Source: Marinilabilia salmonicolor
Lineage (GTDB): Bacteria; Bacteroidota; Bacteroidia; Bacteroidales; Marinilabiliaceae
Direction of reading: 5' to 3'
Assembly: GCF_003003035.1 (NCBI RefSeq)
Contig: NZ_PVTS01000021.1
Location: 1 to 64,000, forward strand
DNA: 64,000 bases
Below the pieces are notes generated by a model, which had not been told where the DNA came from, ran no database searches, and saw nothing but the letters and a program-made list of their open reading frames with translations. The translations under genes were made by a program, and so were the position numbers. This document shows, in pieces, positions 9,291-17,000 of this stretch; the stretch's first letter is position 1; every line of letters starts with the position of its first letter.

Positions 9291-9474
9291 TCTTGTATTT
9301 TTTAATAAATGATTTTATCATATTGTTTTTACTTCTCAATATCTACCCATCAATCCACCGAAGGGAAGGAATTACATATTGCAGTACTTAACTCTTTTTC
9401 AAACTCATTTAACTTTATATTTGGTCAATTTCGAAATTCAATATGCTTGGCCCCTGTACGGGGCTAACTGTGAG

Positions 9475-10374
9475 CTATTCGTGCAAAAGCAAAGCTTCTA
9501 TTTTATCTAAGCGCTCTTCTAGCGCCATCCGTGCTTCAGACTCCCTGCTACGTGCTTCTTCCAAACTAATAACTTGTGACTTTAAACTTGATACTTTTCC
9601 CTTTTGTCTCTTAGCTTCCTCTTTCTGCTCAATCACATACAACGTCAACTCCTCTATCTTCTGCAACAACAACTTATTCATCTCTGCGAGATTCACACCT
9701 GATACTTCCATTTCTGCTGCACTGGGAATATCAGGAAGGTGTTTTTTTTCTTTTATAAAGGCTTCAACCTGATTTAAGTCTCTTAAAGGATAGTTTTCTT
9801 CAAAAACGAAATCGGCTGGTTGAGCTACAACTTTAATTTCTGTTGCCCGGATAGTACCGTTGACGTCAAGTTTCGAAACTGGGCTACTGGTTCCTATTCC
9901 CACCCTTGACAATTTTGATTGAACAACTAGAATATCTTCAAGCTCAGAAGCATCTGAAAAATCTCCCACATTATTTACATCAAAAGATTTTTCACAATAT
10001 ATACTCAAATGAAAGGTGTTTTTGTAGCTTTTATTTGGAGATAAATTTGTCCATTTAGCAAATAAATATGCCTTAGAATTTGTATTATCAGGCAAATAAC
10101 CATAAAACCGTAATCGATTGGAAATAGAGCTTTCTCCTCTATATAAAACCTTTGGTAAACTCCCCCAATCGGATACAATATGATAAATTCCTCCATCTTC
10201 AGCCCATCCTCCATCTATCTGACATTCAATTCTTACAGCCGACCCAATCGCATATAAACCAAGAGGAATAACCTGATCTCCTGTGGTAGGAACATTAAGA
10301 TGCTCCTCATGATGTTGGCAAAACAAATTGCTCACACTAAACAAAATAATTAATAAAAAAAGAGGTTTTTTCAT
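9475..10374 (-). CDS. Secreted tail-fibre-like array protein 7
   Basis: 299 aa, with signal peptide MKKPLFLLIILFSVSNLFCQ. The N-terminal body (about 25-160) is unlike its neighbours apart from a loose resemblance to array protein 1 (both have an early block around GKYEI/GSAVRIEC and a description-like beta-rich fold). A single VGIGTSSP repeat leads to KLDVNGTIRATEIKVVAQPA and the shared cassette (NYPLRDLNQVEAFIKEKKHL), then a coiled coil rich in Glu/Arg/Ser. The gap to the upstream array gene is 6 nt. No function is recognised. Confidence 0.73.
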   Translation of the reverse strand: MKKPLFLLIILFSVSNLFCQHHEEHLNVPTTGDQVIPLGLYAIGSAVRIECQIDGGWAEDGGIYHIVSDWGSLPKVLYRGESSISNRLRFYGYLPDNTNSKAYLFAKWTNLSPNKSYKNTFHLSIYCEKSFDVNNVGDFSDASELEDILVVQSKLSRVGIGTSSPVSKLDVNGTIRATEIKVVAQPADFVFEENYPLRDLNQVEAFIKEKKHLPDIPSAAEMEVSGVNLAEMNKLLLQKIEELTLYVIEQKEEAKRQKGKVSSLKSQVISLEEARSRESEARMALEERLDKIEALLLHE

Positions 10375-10380
10375 TGACTT

Positions 10381-11625
10381 TTAATTTGATGATTTCGCCA
10401 AAACGGATTCCATTAACAATTCAAGTTTCTCCAATCTCTTCTCCTGAACAAACCTTTCATATTCCAAAACTTCAACTCTCTTCTCCTTTTCAATTAAATA
10501 CAACGTCAACTCTTCAATTTTCTGTAAAAGCAACTTATTCATCTCTGCCAGATCCACACCTGATGCTTCCATATCTGCTGCACTGGGAATATCTGGAAGG
10601 TGCTTATTTTCTTTTATGAAGGTTTCGACCTGATTTAAGTCCCTTAAAGGATAGTTTTCTTCAAAAACAAAGTCAGCAGTTTGGGCTACAACTTTAATTT
10701 CTGTTGCCCGGATGGTACCAATGACGTCAAGTTTATAATCAGGAGAGGAAGTTCCAATACCAATCTGTCCATTTCTTTTTATTACCATATAATCATCATC
10801 TAACGTAGAACCTCTTTTCCCTCTAAACCTCAACGCATCATTTAATCCATCATATTGAATTGCGAACTGAGCGTTTTCACTATTATCCATTTCTGAATTT
10901 GTTTCCCAGAATTCAATTCTAGCAGAATTTTCCTGTTGCGCAATGGTTGAAAATATTAATCTTTGAGCCTGACCTTCCAGCTGAAGATTACCTTTTGGAT
11001 TACTTGTTCCTATTCCGATATTTCCGTTGTTACTAATATATAACCTATCAACCGAGTTAGTTTGAAATCTTATAGGGTCAGCATCGCTGCTATTTCCCAG
11101 TATAAGACCGTCTTCATATTTTAAAAACCCGATTGAATAATCTGTGGGATGTTGATTGTTTCGAAATAACCCTATACCTCCATCAATTGATAGCGCCATG
11201 TCTGGTTTGATTGTACCGATACCTATTCTCCCCAATCCATTAACAGTAAATAGATTCTTTCCATTATCCCCTCTATTTATTAATAATTGTGTCGATGAAT
11301 TTAATGTACCCCAACTAGTGGAATTGAATAAAATATCAAAAAACCTATCCTGGTATGTTCTTCCAAATTTTATTGCAAAAGAACCATCCGCGGTTGTTGC
11401 TGATGCACTATTCCTTAAATCAAGAACATTTAAATTTGATCCCCATTGTTTTTTATCTACAGTTAATTTTCCATTTGGGCTGTTTGTTCCAATCCCCACA
11501 TTTCCATTCCAATAATAAATAGGACTTATTCCATCATCAGGCACTCTTGATTGTGCATTAACAGTAAATACCAAACTTATAATAATCAAGCTAGCAAAGA
11601 TTTGTTTCTTCATTTTTGTTTTCAT
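10381..11625 (-). CDS. Secreted tail-fibre-like array protein 8
   Basis: 414 aa, the longest unsplit copy. Signal peptide KKQIFASLIIISLVFTVNAQ; four repeat motifs (VGIGTNSP, IGIGTIKP, IGIGTSNP, IGIGTSSP) at about 90-residue spacing, so this copy shows the modular body best. The cassette (TIRATEIKVVAQTADFVFEE) and coiled coil follow. There are two possible ATGs (residues 1 and 5). The first overlaps the TGA of the frameshifted gene upstream in an ATGA arrangement, which favours it and suggests the array was originally translated as one coupled operon. Confidence 0.75.
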   Translation of the reverse strand: MKTKMKKQIFASLIIISLVFTVNAQSRVPDDGISPIYYWNGNVGIGTNSPNGKLTVDKKQWGSNLNVLDLRNSASATTADGSFAIKFGRTYQDRFFDILFNSTSWGTLNSSTQLLINRGDNGKNLFTVNGLGRIGIGTIKPDMALSIDGGIGLFRNNQHPTDYSIGFLKYEDGLILGNSSDADPIRFQTNSVDRLYISNNGNIGIGTSNPKGNLQLEGQAQRLIFSTIAQQENSARIEFWETNSEMDNSENAQFAIQYDGLNDALRFRGKRGSTLDDDYMVIKRNGQIGIGTSSPDYKLDVIGTIRATEIKVVAQTADFVFEENYPLRDLNQVETFIKENKHLPDIPSAADMEASGVDLAEMNKLLLQKIEELTLYLIEKEKRVEVLEYERFVQEKRLEKLELLMESVLAKSSN

Positions 11626-12013
11626 TTAATATAACCTGGTTGATTCCCTGAACCAGCCCAACCTAATTTTTCCCGAAAACGCCCTATTCTAATTCTCTGA
11701 ATTTCTCTTGCCTTAAGAACAAAAGCATTCTCTTTCAGACCAAAAATTATTAATTTTCCAACATATACCCTTCGGGTCTTCAAACCAGCAGAATTTGTGG
11801 AATTATATCCGCCAATAAAATAATACCCTCTTTATCCCATCCTGGATAAGAACCTATTAATTGATATCGGCCAAATTCATTTTCAGAATACAAATAACTG
11901 TCAGAAGTTCCATTTAGCTTATACCTGAAAGCCTGGTACTCGGAGCTTTGAGCAAAAGCCGCAGAACAAATAAATATTGTAAAGATCAATGAGGAATACT
12001 TAATCATAATCAA
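11622..12013 (-). pseudogene. Frameshifted first gene of the array
   Basis: The intact N-terminal part encodes a signal peptide and about 65 residues (to GSYPGWDKEG), then reads into an early stop at 11780. Moving one frame at about 11826 recovers YYFIGGYNSTNSAGLK followed by about 50 further codons with no stop until a TGA at 11622-11624. That TGA overlaps the ATG of array gene 8. The shift is consistent with loss of one base in GAGGGT. Joined, the product would be about 130 aa, secreted, without the C-terminal cassette. It could also be a sequencing error or a programmed shift. Confidence 0.6.
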
Positions 12014-12500
12014 AACAGAATTATAAGAAAGATTAACTTTAAAACTTTAGGAAGTATTTAAAAAGTACAATTGATTTTTTTGCCTTTAACAAGAAAAACC
12101 AATGCAGAAAAAAGAATACGAACTTGATAAGGATATATCTCAGATGAGACAATCGTAGCAGAAGGGGTAGTCTTAAGGTTTTTCATAATTAGGGGTAAAA
12201 GGGTTAAAAAAAAGTTATCTTATACAAAGAAAAGAAATTTTAAATAAAACCAAAAACAGACAGGAACAAATTGTTACACTTTTTAACTTGAAGTACTATA
12301 AAATCCCTTTTAAAAAAGTATGCTAAATGCTAATAGACTCCTTCTCACAGAAAAAAACAAAACAATTTACTCACTTTTTCCTACTTAATTACCATCCCAA
12401 TCAATCCATATAATGTCATAATTAAAAAAGCCGGCCCCCTTTCAGAACCAGCCCTTGAAAGGTGTAGGCAATAATGATTATTAGTTCAATTCAGTCTGGA
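12014..12500. other. Intergenic DNA upstream of the array, no gene seen
   Basis: About 490 nt of AT-rich sequence upstream of the array. I found no TAnnTTTG box on the minus strand and no open frame of note. A GC-rich patch near 12428-12465 contains GCCGGCCCCC and CCAGCCCTTG but makes no convincing terminator. The promoter of the array presumably lies here but is not recognisable. Confidence 0.4.
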
Positions 12501-12501
12501 G

Positions 12502-12581
12502 CAATTTGAGTATTTTCTGGTGAACTCAATTGAGAACCATCACCAGATTTAAAACAAAACGTTTCAAATACTCAAAAATTG
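12502..12581. repeat. Nested imperfect inverted repeat
   Basis: Outer arms CAATTTGAGTATTT (12502-12515) and AAATACTCAAAAATTG (12566-12581), inner arms TCTGGTGA (12516-12523) and TCACCAGA (12540-12547), and a central palindrome CTCAATTGAG (12525-12534). It lies directly upstream of an integrase remnant, so it may be a regulatory or recombination site of a lost mobile element. Confidence 0.5.
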
Positions 12582-12588
12582 AATTGTC

Positions 12589-12780
12589 ATGAAAACAACC
12601 CACACCTTCGGAATTCAGTTTGCCGTTAGCAAGAACAAAGCAAAAAATCGATTACTTCCTGTTTATACACGTATCAAGGTAAATGATCCCTGTGTAAAAA
12701 TTTAATTAATACAAACGATTAACCAGGTAGACTGGAATCCAGTTAAAGAAACAGAAAAAAGACGCGAACTGAGACCAGAA
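12589..12780 (+). pseudogene. N-terminal remnant of a Bacteroidetes tyrosine recombinase
   Basis: An ATG at 12589 opens 38 codons (MKTTHTFGIQFAVSKNKAKN, then RLLPVYTRIKVND) before a TAA at 12703. This resembles the arm-binding N-terminus of Bacteroidetes phage-type integrases, which typically begin MKTTF.I.F...K..K.G..PIYVRI. Past the stop, another frame gives INQVDWNPVKETEKR, which resembles the following W(D/N)P motif of that domain, so a short decayed continuation is present. No catalytic domain remains. It marks an ancient integration next to the array. Confidence 0.5.
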
Positions 12781-12882
12781 AATTCAACAGCTACTCTGCC
12801 ACAGGTCTGAAAGCCCCGGACTGACGCATACAAGTCAACGTCATCATTCTAATTAGTCACAACAGCCAACAAAAAAAAACAA

Positions 12883-13197
12883 TCACCTGAGAACCAACTC
12901 CTTTACCACAGAGTTGCCAATTTTATCGTTCATATTTTGAATAATGGTATCGCGATGAAGCAGCAATTCATTTCGGATAACACTACTGTGAAGTGTCACA
13001 TAAACCACTCCGTTGCGAAACCACACATTTTTGGTCACCCTTGCAGCAGAGGGCCCCACAGCTTCATTCCATGCACCTGGAATGCGTGAATTATAGATCC
13101 CCTTTGAAATGGAAGGTTCTTTCCCAATAATTTCACGTAAAATATCCTGAAGTGGTTGAACAGAATTCTTTCGCAGATCTCGGTTTTTATAGCTCAT
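12883..13197 (-). CDS. DUF721 (DciA-like) protein
   Basis: About 104 aa. It contains the DUF721 core: a helix with LQDILREIIGKEPSISKGIY, the tryptophan motif AWNEAVGPSAARVTKNVWFR and the strand pattern GVVYVTLHSSVIRNELLLHR. DUF721 proteins include the helicase-loading factor DciA, so a role in replication initiation is possible but not shown here. I chose the ATG at 13197 (MSYKNRD) because the longer frame would run back into recF; this leaves a 7-nt gap after the recF stop and makes a two-gene operon. recF-DUF721 adjacency is common in Bacteroidetes and supports the call. Confidence 0.85.
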   Translation of the reverse strand: MSYKNRDLRKNSVQPLQDILREIIGKEPSISKGIYNSRIPGAWNEAVGPSAARVTKNVWFRNGVVYVTLHSSVIRNELLLHRDTIIQNMNDKIGNSVVKELVLR

Positions 13198-13204
13198 AGT
13201 ACTT

Positions 13205-14305
13205 TCAAATTTGCACGTTTCCGTTGGTAACTTCAAAAAAGCGATTCTCTTTTCCTGTTTTCTCCACTATTTCCGTCAATCGTTGTTTTTGCGTATCGGT
13301 GATAAAAATTTGCCGGAATCGCTCCTGAGAAACCAGCTGAATCAAATTATTACCACGTTCCTGGTCCAGTTTGTCGAAAACATCGTCGAGCAATAGAATA
13401 GGTCCAAACCCATTGTGTCTGGACAGAAACTCGTATTGCGCAAGTTTAAGAGCAATGAGGAAGGATTTTTTCTGGCCCTGTGACCCCTCTTTTTTAACGG
13501 GCTGCCCGCTAAGAAGAAAGTTAAGGTCATCCTTATGAATTCCTTTCGTAGTATAACCGAGTATCATGTCCCGCCATCTGTTTTCCCGAAGTTTTTCAAA
13601 CACATCATCAGACTGATGGTGCGATTTATACTCAATATCCACCTCTTCATTTCCACCGCTGATCTGCTGGTAAAACTCTCTGAACACCGGCACAAGCTGC
13701 TCTATAAATCCGGTTCTTTGCTCAAAAATCTGTTGTCCCAGATGAGTGATCTGCTCATCCCACACGTCAAACTGAGCATTTAAAGCTCCGGTCAGCTGGT
13801 CACTTTTCTTAAGCAACGTATTTCGCTGCATCAGCGCCCTGTTGTACCTGATGACTTTATCAAGGTAAGGTTTATCATACTGAGAAACAACGCTGTCAAT
13901 GTATTTCCGACGTTGCTCACTACCCTCAAGAATCAACCGTTCATCTGATGGGGAGATCATTACCAAAGGAAGAAGTCCGATATGTTCCGAAAGTCTGGAA
14001 TACTCTTTTTTATTGCGCTTAAACTGCTTCTTCTGATTTTTCTTCAGAGCCACATAGATCTGCTCTTCCGAATCATTCCGGTCAAAAGCACCCTGAATAA
14101 CGAAAAAATCTTCATCATGACAGATGTTCTGACTATCGATGGAGTTGAAATAACTCTTGCAAAAGGAGAGATAATAAACAGCATCCAACAAATTGGTTTT
14201 GCCCGCCCCATTGGGCCCTACAAAACAATTGATTCCATCGCAAAACTCCAGTTCAGTCTGCAAAACATTCTTATAATTAAGTATATTCAGATGCTTAAGA
14301 TACAC
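13205..14305 (-). CDS. recF: DNA replication/repair protein RecF
   Basis: 366-aa SMC-like ATPase that helps load RecA at single-strand gaps through the RecFOR pathway. The N-terminal YLKHLNILNYKN and Walker A GPNGAGKTN (30-38) are intact. The ABC signature region GSQGQKKSFLIALKLAQ lies near 280, and Walker B PILLLDDVFDKLD lies near 317-330. The length matches the family. It is transcribed divergently from the TPR gene at 14497, and a possible -7 box TATTTTTG lies upstream on the minus strand. Confidence 0.96.
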   Translation of the reverse strand: MYLKHLNILNYKNVLQTELEFCDGINCFVGPNGAGKTNLLDAVYYLSFCKSYFNSIDSQNICHDEDFFVIQGAFDRNDSEEQIYVALKKNQKKQFKRNKKEYSRLSEHIGLLPLVMISPSDERLILEGSEQRRKYIDSVVSQYDKPYLDKVIRYNRALMQRNTLLKKSDQLTGALNAQFDVWDEQITHLGQQIFEQRTGFIEQLVPVFREFYQQISGGNEEVDIEYKSHHQSDDVFEKLRENRWRDMILGYTTKGIHKDDLNFLLSGQPVKKEGSQGQKKSFLIALKLAQYEFLSRHNGFGPILLLDDVFDKLDQERGNNLIQLVSQERFRQIFITDTQKQRLTEIVEKTGKENRFFEVTNGNVQI

Positions 14306-14440
14306 AATAACTATGATTTAAAAGTATTTACCGGAAACTCCGGGCTTTAGGAAAAGCAAACGTTGCATATTAATCAACAAAAATAAGCAAAGAAAAATGA
14401 GAGAAAGCCTGGTCGGACCATTTTTTTTGCTGTTCTCTGT

Positions 14441-14470
14441 TTTGAATAATAGTGAAAAGAATTACATTTG
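14441..14470 (+). promoter_or_regulatory. Bacteroidetes-type promoter of the TPR gene
   Basis: TTTG at 14441-14444 and TACATTTG at 14463-14470, separated by 18 nt, match the -33/-7 (TTTG, TAnnTTTG) pattern. Transcription would start near 14477, downstream of the first in-frame ATG at 14452, so translation must begin at 14497. Confidence 0.6.
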
Positions 14471-14496
14471 CCTACGGAAAAAAATTAAAATCAGAT

Positions 14497-15174
14497 ATGG
14501 CAAAAAACCAACAACACGAAGACAGCTTTGAAAATGTAGAATCGGCATTGACTAAAACCGAACAATTCATTGAAGATAATCAAAAGCTGATAAGTTTTGC
14601 AGCCATTGCATTAATTGTTATTGTAGGTGGCTACTGGGCTTTTAAGAAATTATATATGGAGCCTTTACAAAAAGAGGCCCAGGAAACTGTTTTTCAGGCT
14701 CAGCAATACTTTCAAACCGATAGTTTCAACCTGGCTCTTAATGGCGACGGTATGAATCCGGGATTTTTGGAGATCATTGATCAGTACGGAGCCACAGACG
14801 TTGGCGAACTCTCGGAGTATTATGCAGGAGCATGTTACCTGAATCTTGGCGAATACGAAAATGCCATTGATTACCTGAAAGGTTTCTCTACAGATGAACC
14901 AATTCTGATGGCAACTACTCAGGGAGCTATCGGCGATGCCTATCTCGAATTGGGTAATAGTGATGAAGCCATCAAATGGTACAACAAAGCCTCAAAGATG
15001 GAAAATGAAATCATTGCCCCTACTTATCTTTTCAAACTGGGACTTTTATACGAAGAATCAGGAGATAAAGAGAAAGCCATTGAGGTGTACACAAAAATCA
15101 AGAACGATTACAAGAACAGCGCTGAAGCACGTCAGATTGACAAATACATCACCAGAGCCAAAATAAACGGGTAA
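14497..15174 (+). CDS. Membrane-anchored TPR protein (YfgM-like)
   Basis: 225 aa starting MAKNQQHEDS. A charged N-terminus is followed by one transmembrane helix (about 34-52, ISFAAIALIVIVGGYWAFKK) and a periplasmic region with TPR-like helical repeats (EYYAGACYLNLGEYENAIDY; GDAYLELGNSDEAIKWYNKA; YLFKLGLLYEESGDKEKAIE). This layout is like YfgM, an ancillary partner of periplasmic chaperones and the translocon, but the specific role is not provable here. The upstream ATG at 14452 is rejected because it precedes the predicted transcription start. A rho-independent terminator follows at 15223. Confidence 0.8.
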   Translation: MAKNQQHEDSFENVESALTKTEQFIEDNQKLISFAAIALIVIVGGYWAFKKLYMEPLQKEAQETVFQAQQYFQTDSFNLALNGDGMNPGFLEIIDQYGATDVGELSEYYAGACYLNLGEYENAIDYLKGFSTDEPILMATTQGAIGDAYLELGNSDEAIKWYNKASKMENEIIAPTYLFKLGLLYEESGDKEKAIEVYTKIKNDYKNSAEARQIDKYITRAKING

Positions 15175-15222
15175 TTTGTTTTTCTTTAGCACAAACAAAT
15201 TTCTCTAAAAATGATTATATTA

Positions 15223-15255
15223 AAGGTTGTCTGTTTTATCAGGACAACCTTTTTT
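15223..15255 (+). terminator. Rho-independent terminator after the TPR gene
   Basis: Perfect 9-bp stem AAGGTTGTC / GACAACCTT with an 11-nt loop, followed by TTTT. It lies 48 nt past the TPR stop and just before ribH, separating the two genes. Confidence 0.8.
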
Positions 15256-15283
15256 AGTTGTAAAAAACATAAAACTCAAAACC

Positions 15284-15781
15284 ATGGCAACAAATCTTAA
15301 GAATCTTTCCGATTACGACCCCACGCAAGTACCTTCCGCCGAAAAAATGAAGTTCGGAATTGTCGTTTCAGAGTGGAATCCTGTAATTACAGCAGCGTTG
15401 ATGCAGGGAGCCCGTGACACACTGATCAAAGAGGGAGCAAAACCTGAGAATATAATTGTGGCCCATGTTCCGGGTAGTTTCGAGTTAACTCATGGAGCCC
15501 GTCAGTTTATAAAGAAAACAGATGTGGATGCAGTCATTTGCCTGGGTTGTGTAGTCAAAGGAGACACGCCTCATTTTGACTTCGTATGCCAGGGGGTAAC
15601 ACAAGGTATCACTCATCTGAATGTAAAATACGGAAAACCTGTTATATTTGGGGTTCTGACCACCGATAATCAGCAACAGGCCATTGACCGGGCAGGAGGA
15701 AAACATGGAAACAAAGGAGATGAAGCTGCAATAACTGCCATAAAAATGGTATCTTTAAACATCGAGTTGAAAGAAAAATAA
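15284..15781 (+). CDS. ribH: 6,7-dimethyl-8-ribityllumazine synthase
   Basis: 165 aa. Condenses 5-amino-6-ribitylaminouracil with dihydroxybutanone phosphate to lumazine, the penultimate step of riboflavin synthesis. Family signatures are present: FGIVVSEWN (24-32), HVPGSFEL (61-68), [16 protein letters not shown] (86-101) with the general base His at 98, and the phosphate-binding [10 protein letters not shown] (136-145). A longer frame begins at 15227, but its extra 19 codons pass through the terminator hairpin, so I chose ATG 15284. No FMN riboswitch is visible upstream. corA follows 9 nt after the stop. Confidence 0.96.
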   Translation: MATNLKNLSDYDPTQVPSAEKMKFGIVVSEWNPVITAALMQGARDTLIKEGAKPENIIVAHVPGSFELTHGARQFIKKTDVDAVICLGCVVKGDTPHFDFVCQGVTQGITHLNVKYGKPVIFGVLTTDNQQQAIDRAGGKHGNKGDEAAITAIKMVSLNIELKEK

Positions 15782-15790
15782 CCATATCTA

Positions 15791-16849
15791 ATGTCCAGAT
15801 TTCGTCTTCAAAGAAAAACAATTGAACCGGGAATCCAGTTTGTGGGACAGCAATTCCTGGACTCTCCCGCCATTCAGTTATTTCGGTTTTCGGAACAAAG
15901 CTTTGCTGAGTTTAGTTCCGAAGCCGATTTTGATGTAATAAAGACCAATATTACTGACACTGAAAACGAAGTTCACTGGATAAACATCCATGGCATTCAC
16001 GATATGCCCCTGGTCCACAGAATTGCTGAATGGTTTGGTATTGACCGCCTGATTATCCAGGATATTGTGGACACCAACCAACGTCCTAAAGTTGAGGTTC
16101 ACCCCGAACACCTTTTTGTTTCCGTTAAATCATTATTACCTGCCAATCAGCACAGCATCGATACCGAGCAGATAAGTTTCATTCTCAAGGGAAATGTAAT
16201 TCTCTCTTTTCAGGAAAAGAAAGGAGATCATTTTGAACACATCAGAACACGTATTCGGGAAGGAAAAGGAAGAGTGCGCAAAAGCAAAGCCGATTATCTG
16301 CTGTATCTTTTGCTGGATGCCATCACAGGCAACTGCTATACAACCCTGACCAATATGGAGATGCAACTTGATATGCTTCCGGAAAAAATCATGGAGGAAC
16401 CCAAACCGGAATACATTGCAACTTTGGAAGCCATAAAAAGAAACCTCTTTGCACTTAGAAAAGCAGTTGTGCCCATTAAAGAAGCCATCCTTTTTACAGA
16501 AAAAGGGCAAACCATTCAGATTAAATCTCAAACACTCCCCTATTTCTCTGATTTAAAAGACCAGTTGATGCAGCTCATCGATGAAGCAGATATTAATCTG
16601 ACGCGCGCTGAGGGTTCCACCAACTTATTTTTCTCTTATCAGGGACACCGGATGAATGAGGTTATGAAAGTATTGACCATCGTGGCTACCATCTTTATTC
16701 CCATCACTTTCATTGCCGGTATTTATGGAATGAATTTCGAACAATTCCCAGAACTCAGCTGGAAATACGGATATCCCGCTTTCTGGGGAGTTGTTTTAGT
16801 TGCCGCCAGCGGCATGTTATTTTATTTCCGACGTAAAAAATGGCTGTAA
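15791..16849 (+). CDS. corA: CorA-family magnesium/cobalt transporter
   Basis: 352-aa pentameric Mg2+ channel. A large cytoplasmic N-terminal domain contains VHWINIHGIHD and IQDIVDTNQRPKVE, typical of CorA, and is followed by a long helix and two C-terminal transmembrane helices. The first ends in the signature GMN at 313-315 (YGMNFEQFPE), the second in FRRKKWL. It starts 9 nt after ribH, so it is probably co-transcribed with it. The length fits the TM0561-like CorA type. Confidence 0.95.
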   Translation: MSRFRLQRKTIEPGIQFVGQQFLDSPAIQLFRFSEQSFAEFSSEADFDVIKTNITDTENEVHWINIHGIHDMPLVHRIAEWFGIDRLIIQDIVDTNQRPKVEVHPEHLFVSVKSLLPANQHSIDTEQISFILKGNVILSFQEKKGDHFEHIRTRIREGKGRVRKSKADYLLYLLLDAITGNCYTTLTNMEMQLDMLPEKIMEEPKPEYIATLEAIKRNLFALRKAVVPIKEAILFTEKGQTIQIKSQTLPYFSDLKDQLMQLIDEADINLTRAEGSTNLFFSYQGHRMNEVMKVLTIVATIFIPITFIAGIYGMNFEQFPELSWKYGYPAFWGVVLVAASGMLFYFRRKKWL

Positions 16850-17000
16850 ACGGGGCGGAATATAGATATTAAAAGTGCTGAATTTGTCGAGAAAGCACCA
16901 CCAGTCATTCTTTTAAAATCCAAAAAGACCGGGATTTCCTCGAATAAAAAAAATGGTTTTGAGAATAGCGAGGTAAACAGTGCTTTAAAAAAACATATAA

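Noticed and set aside
92-12013. Prophage or bZIP transcription factors as an explanation of the array
   Set aside because: No capsid, terminase, portal or lysis genes are present and every complete copy has a signal peptide. The coiled coil is not a basic-leucine-zipper DNA-binding domain.
13205-14305. recF as a sign of the chromosomal origin
   Set aside because: dnaA, dnaN and gyrB are not adjacent; in Bacteroidetes recF is often away from oriC.
15175-15283. FMN riboswitch before ribH
   Set aside because: The only structure is a 9-bp terminator hairpin; none of the RFN conserved helices are visible.
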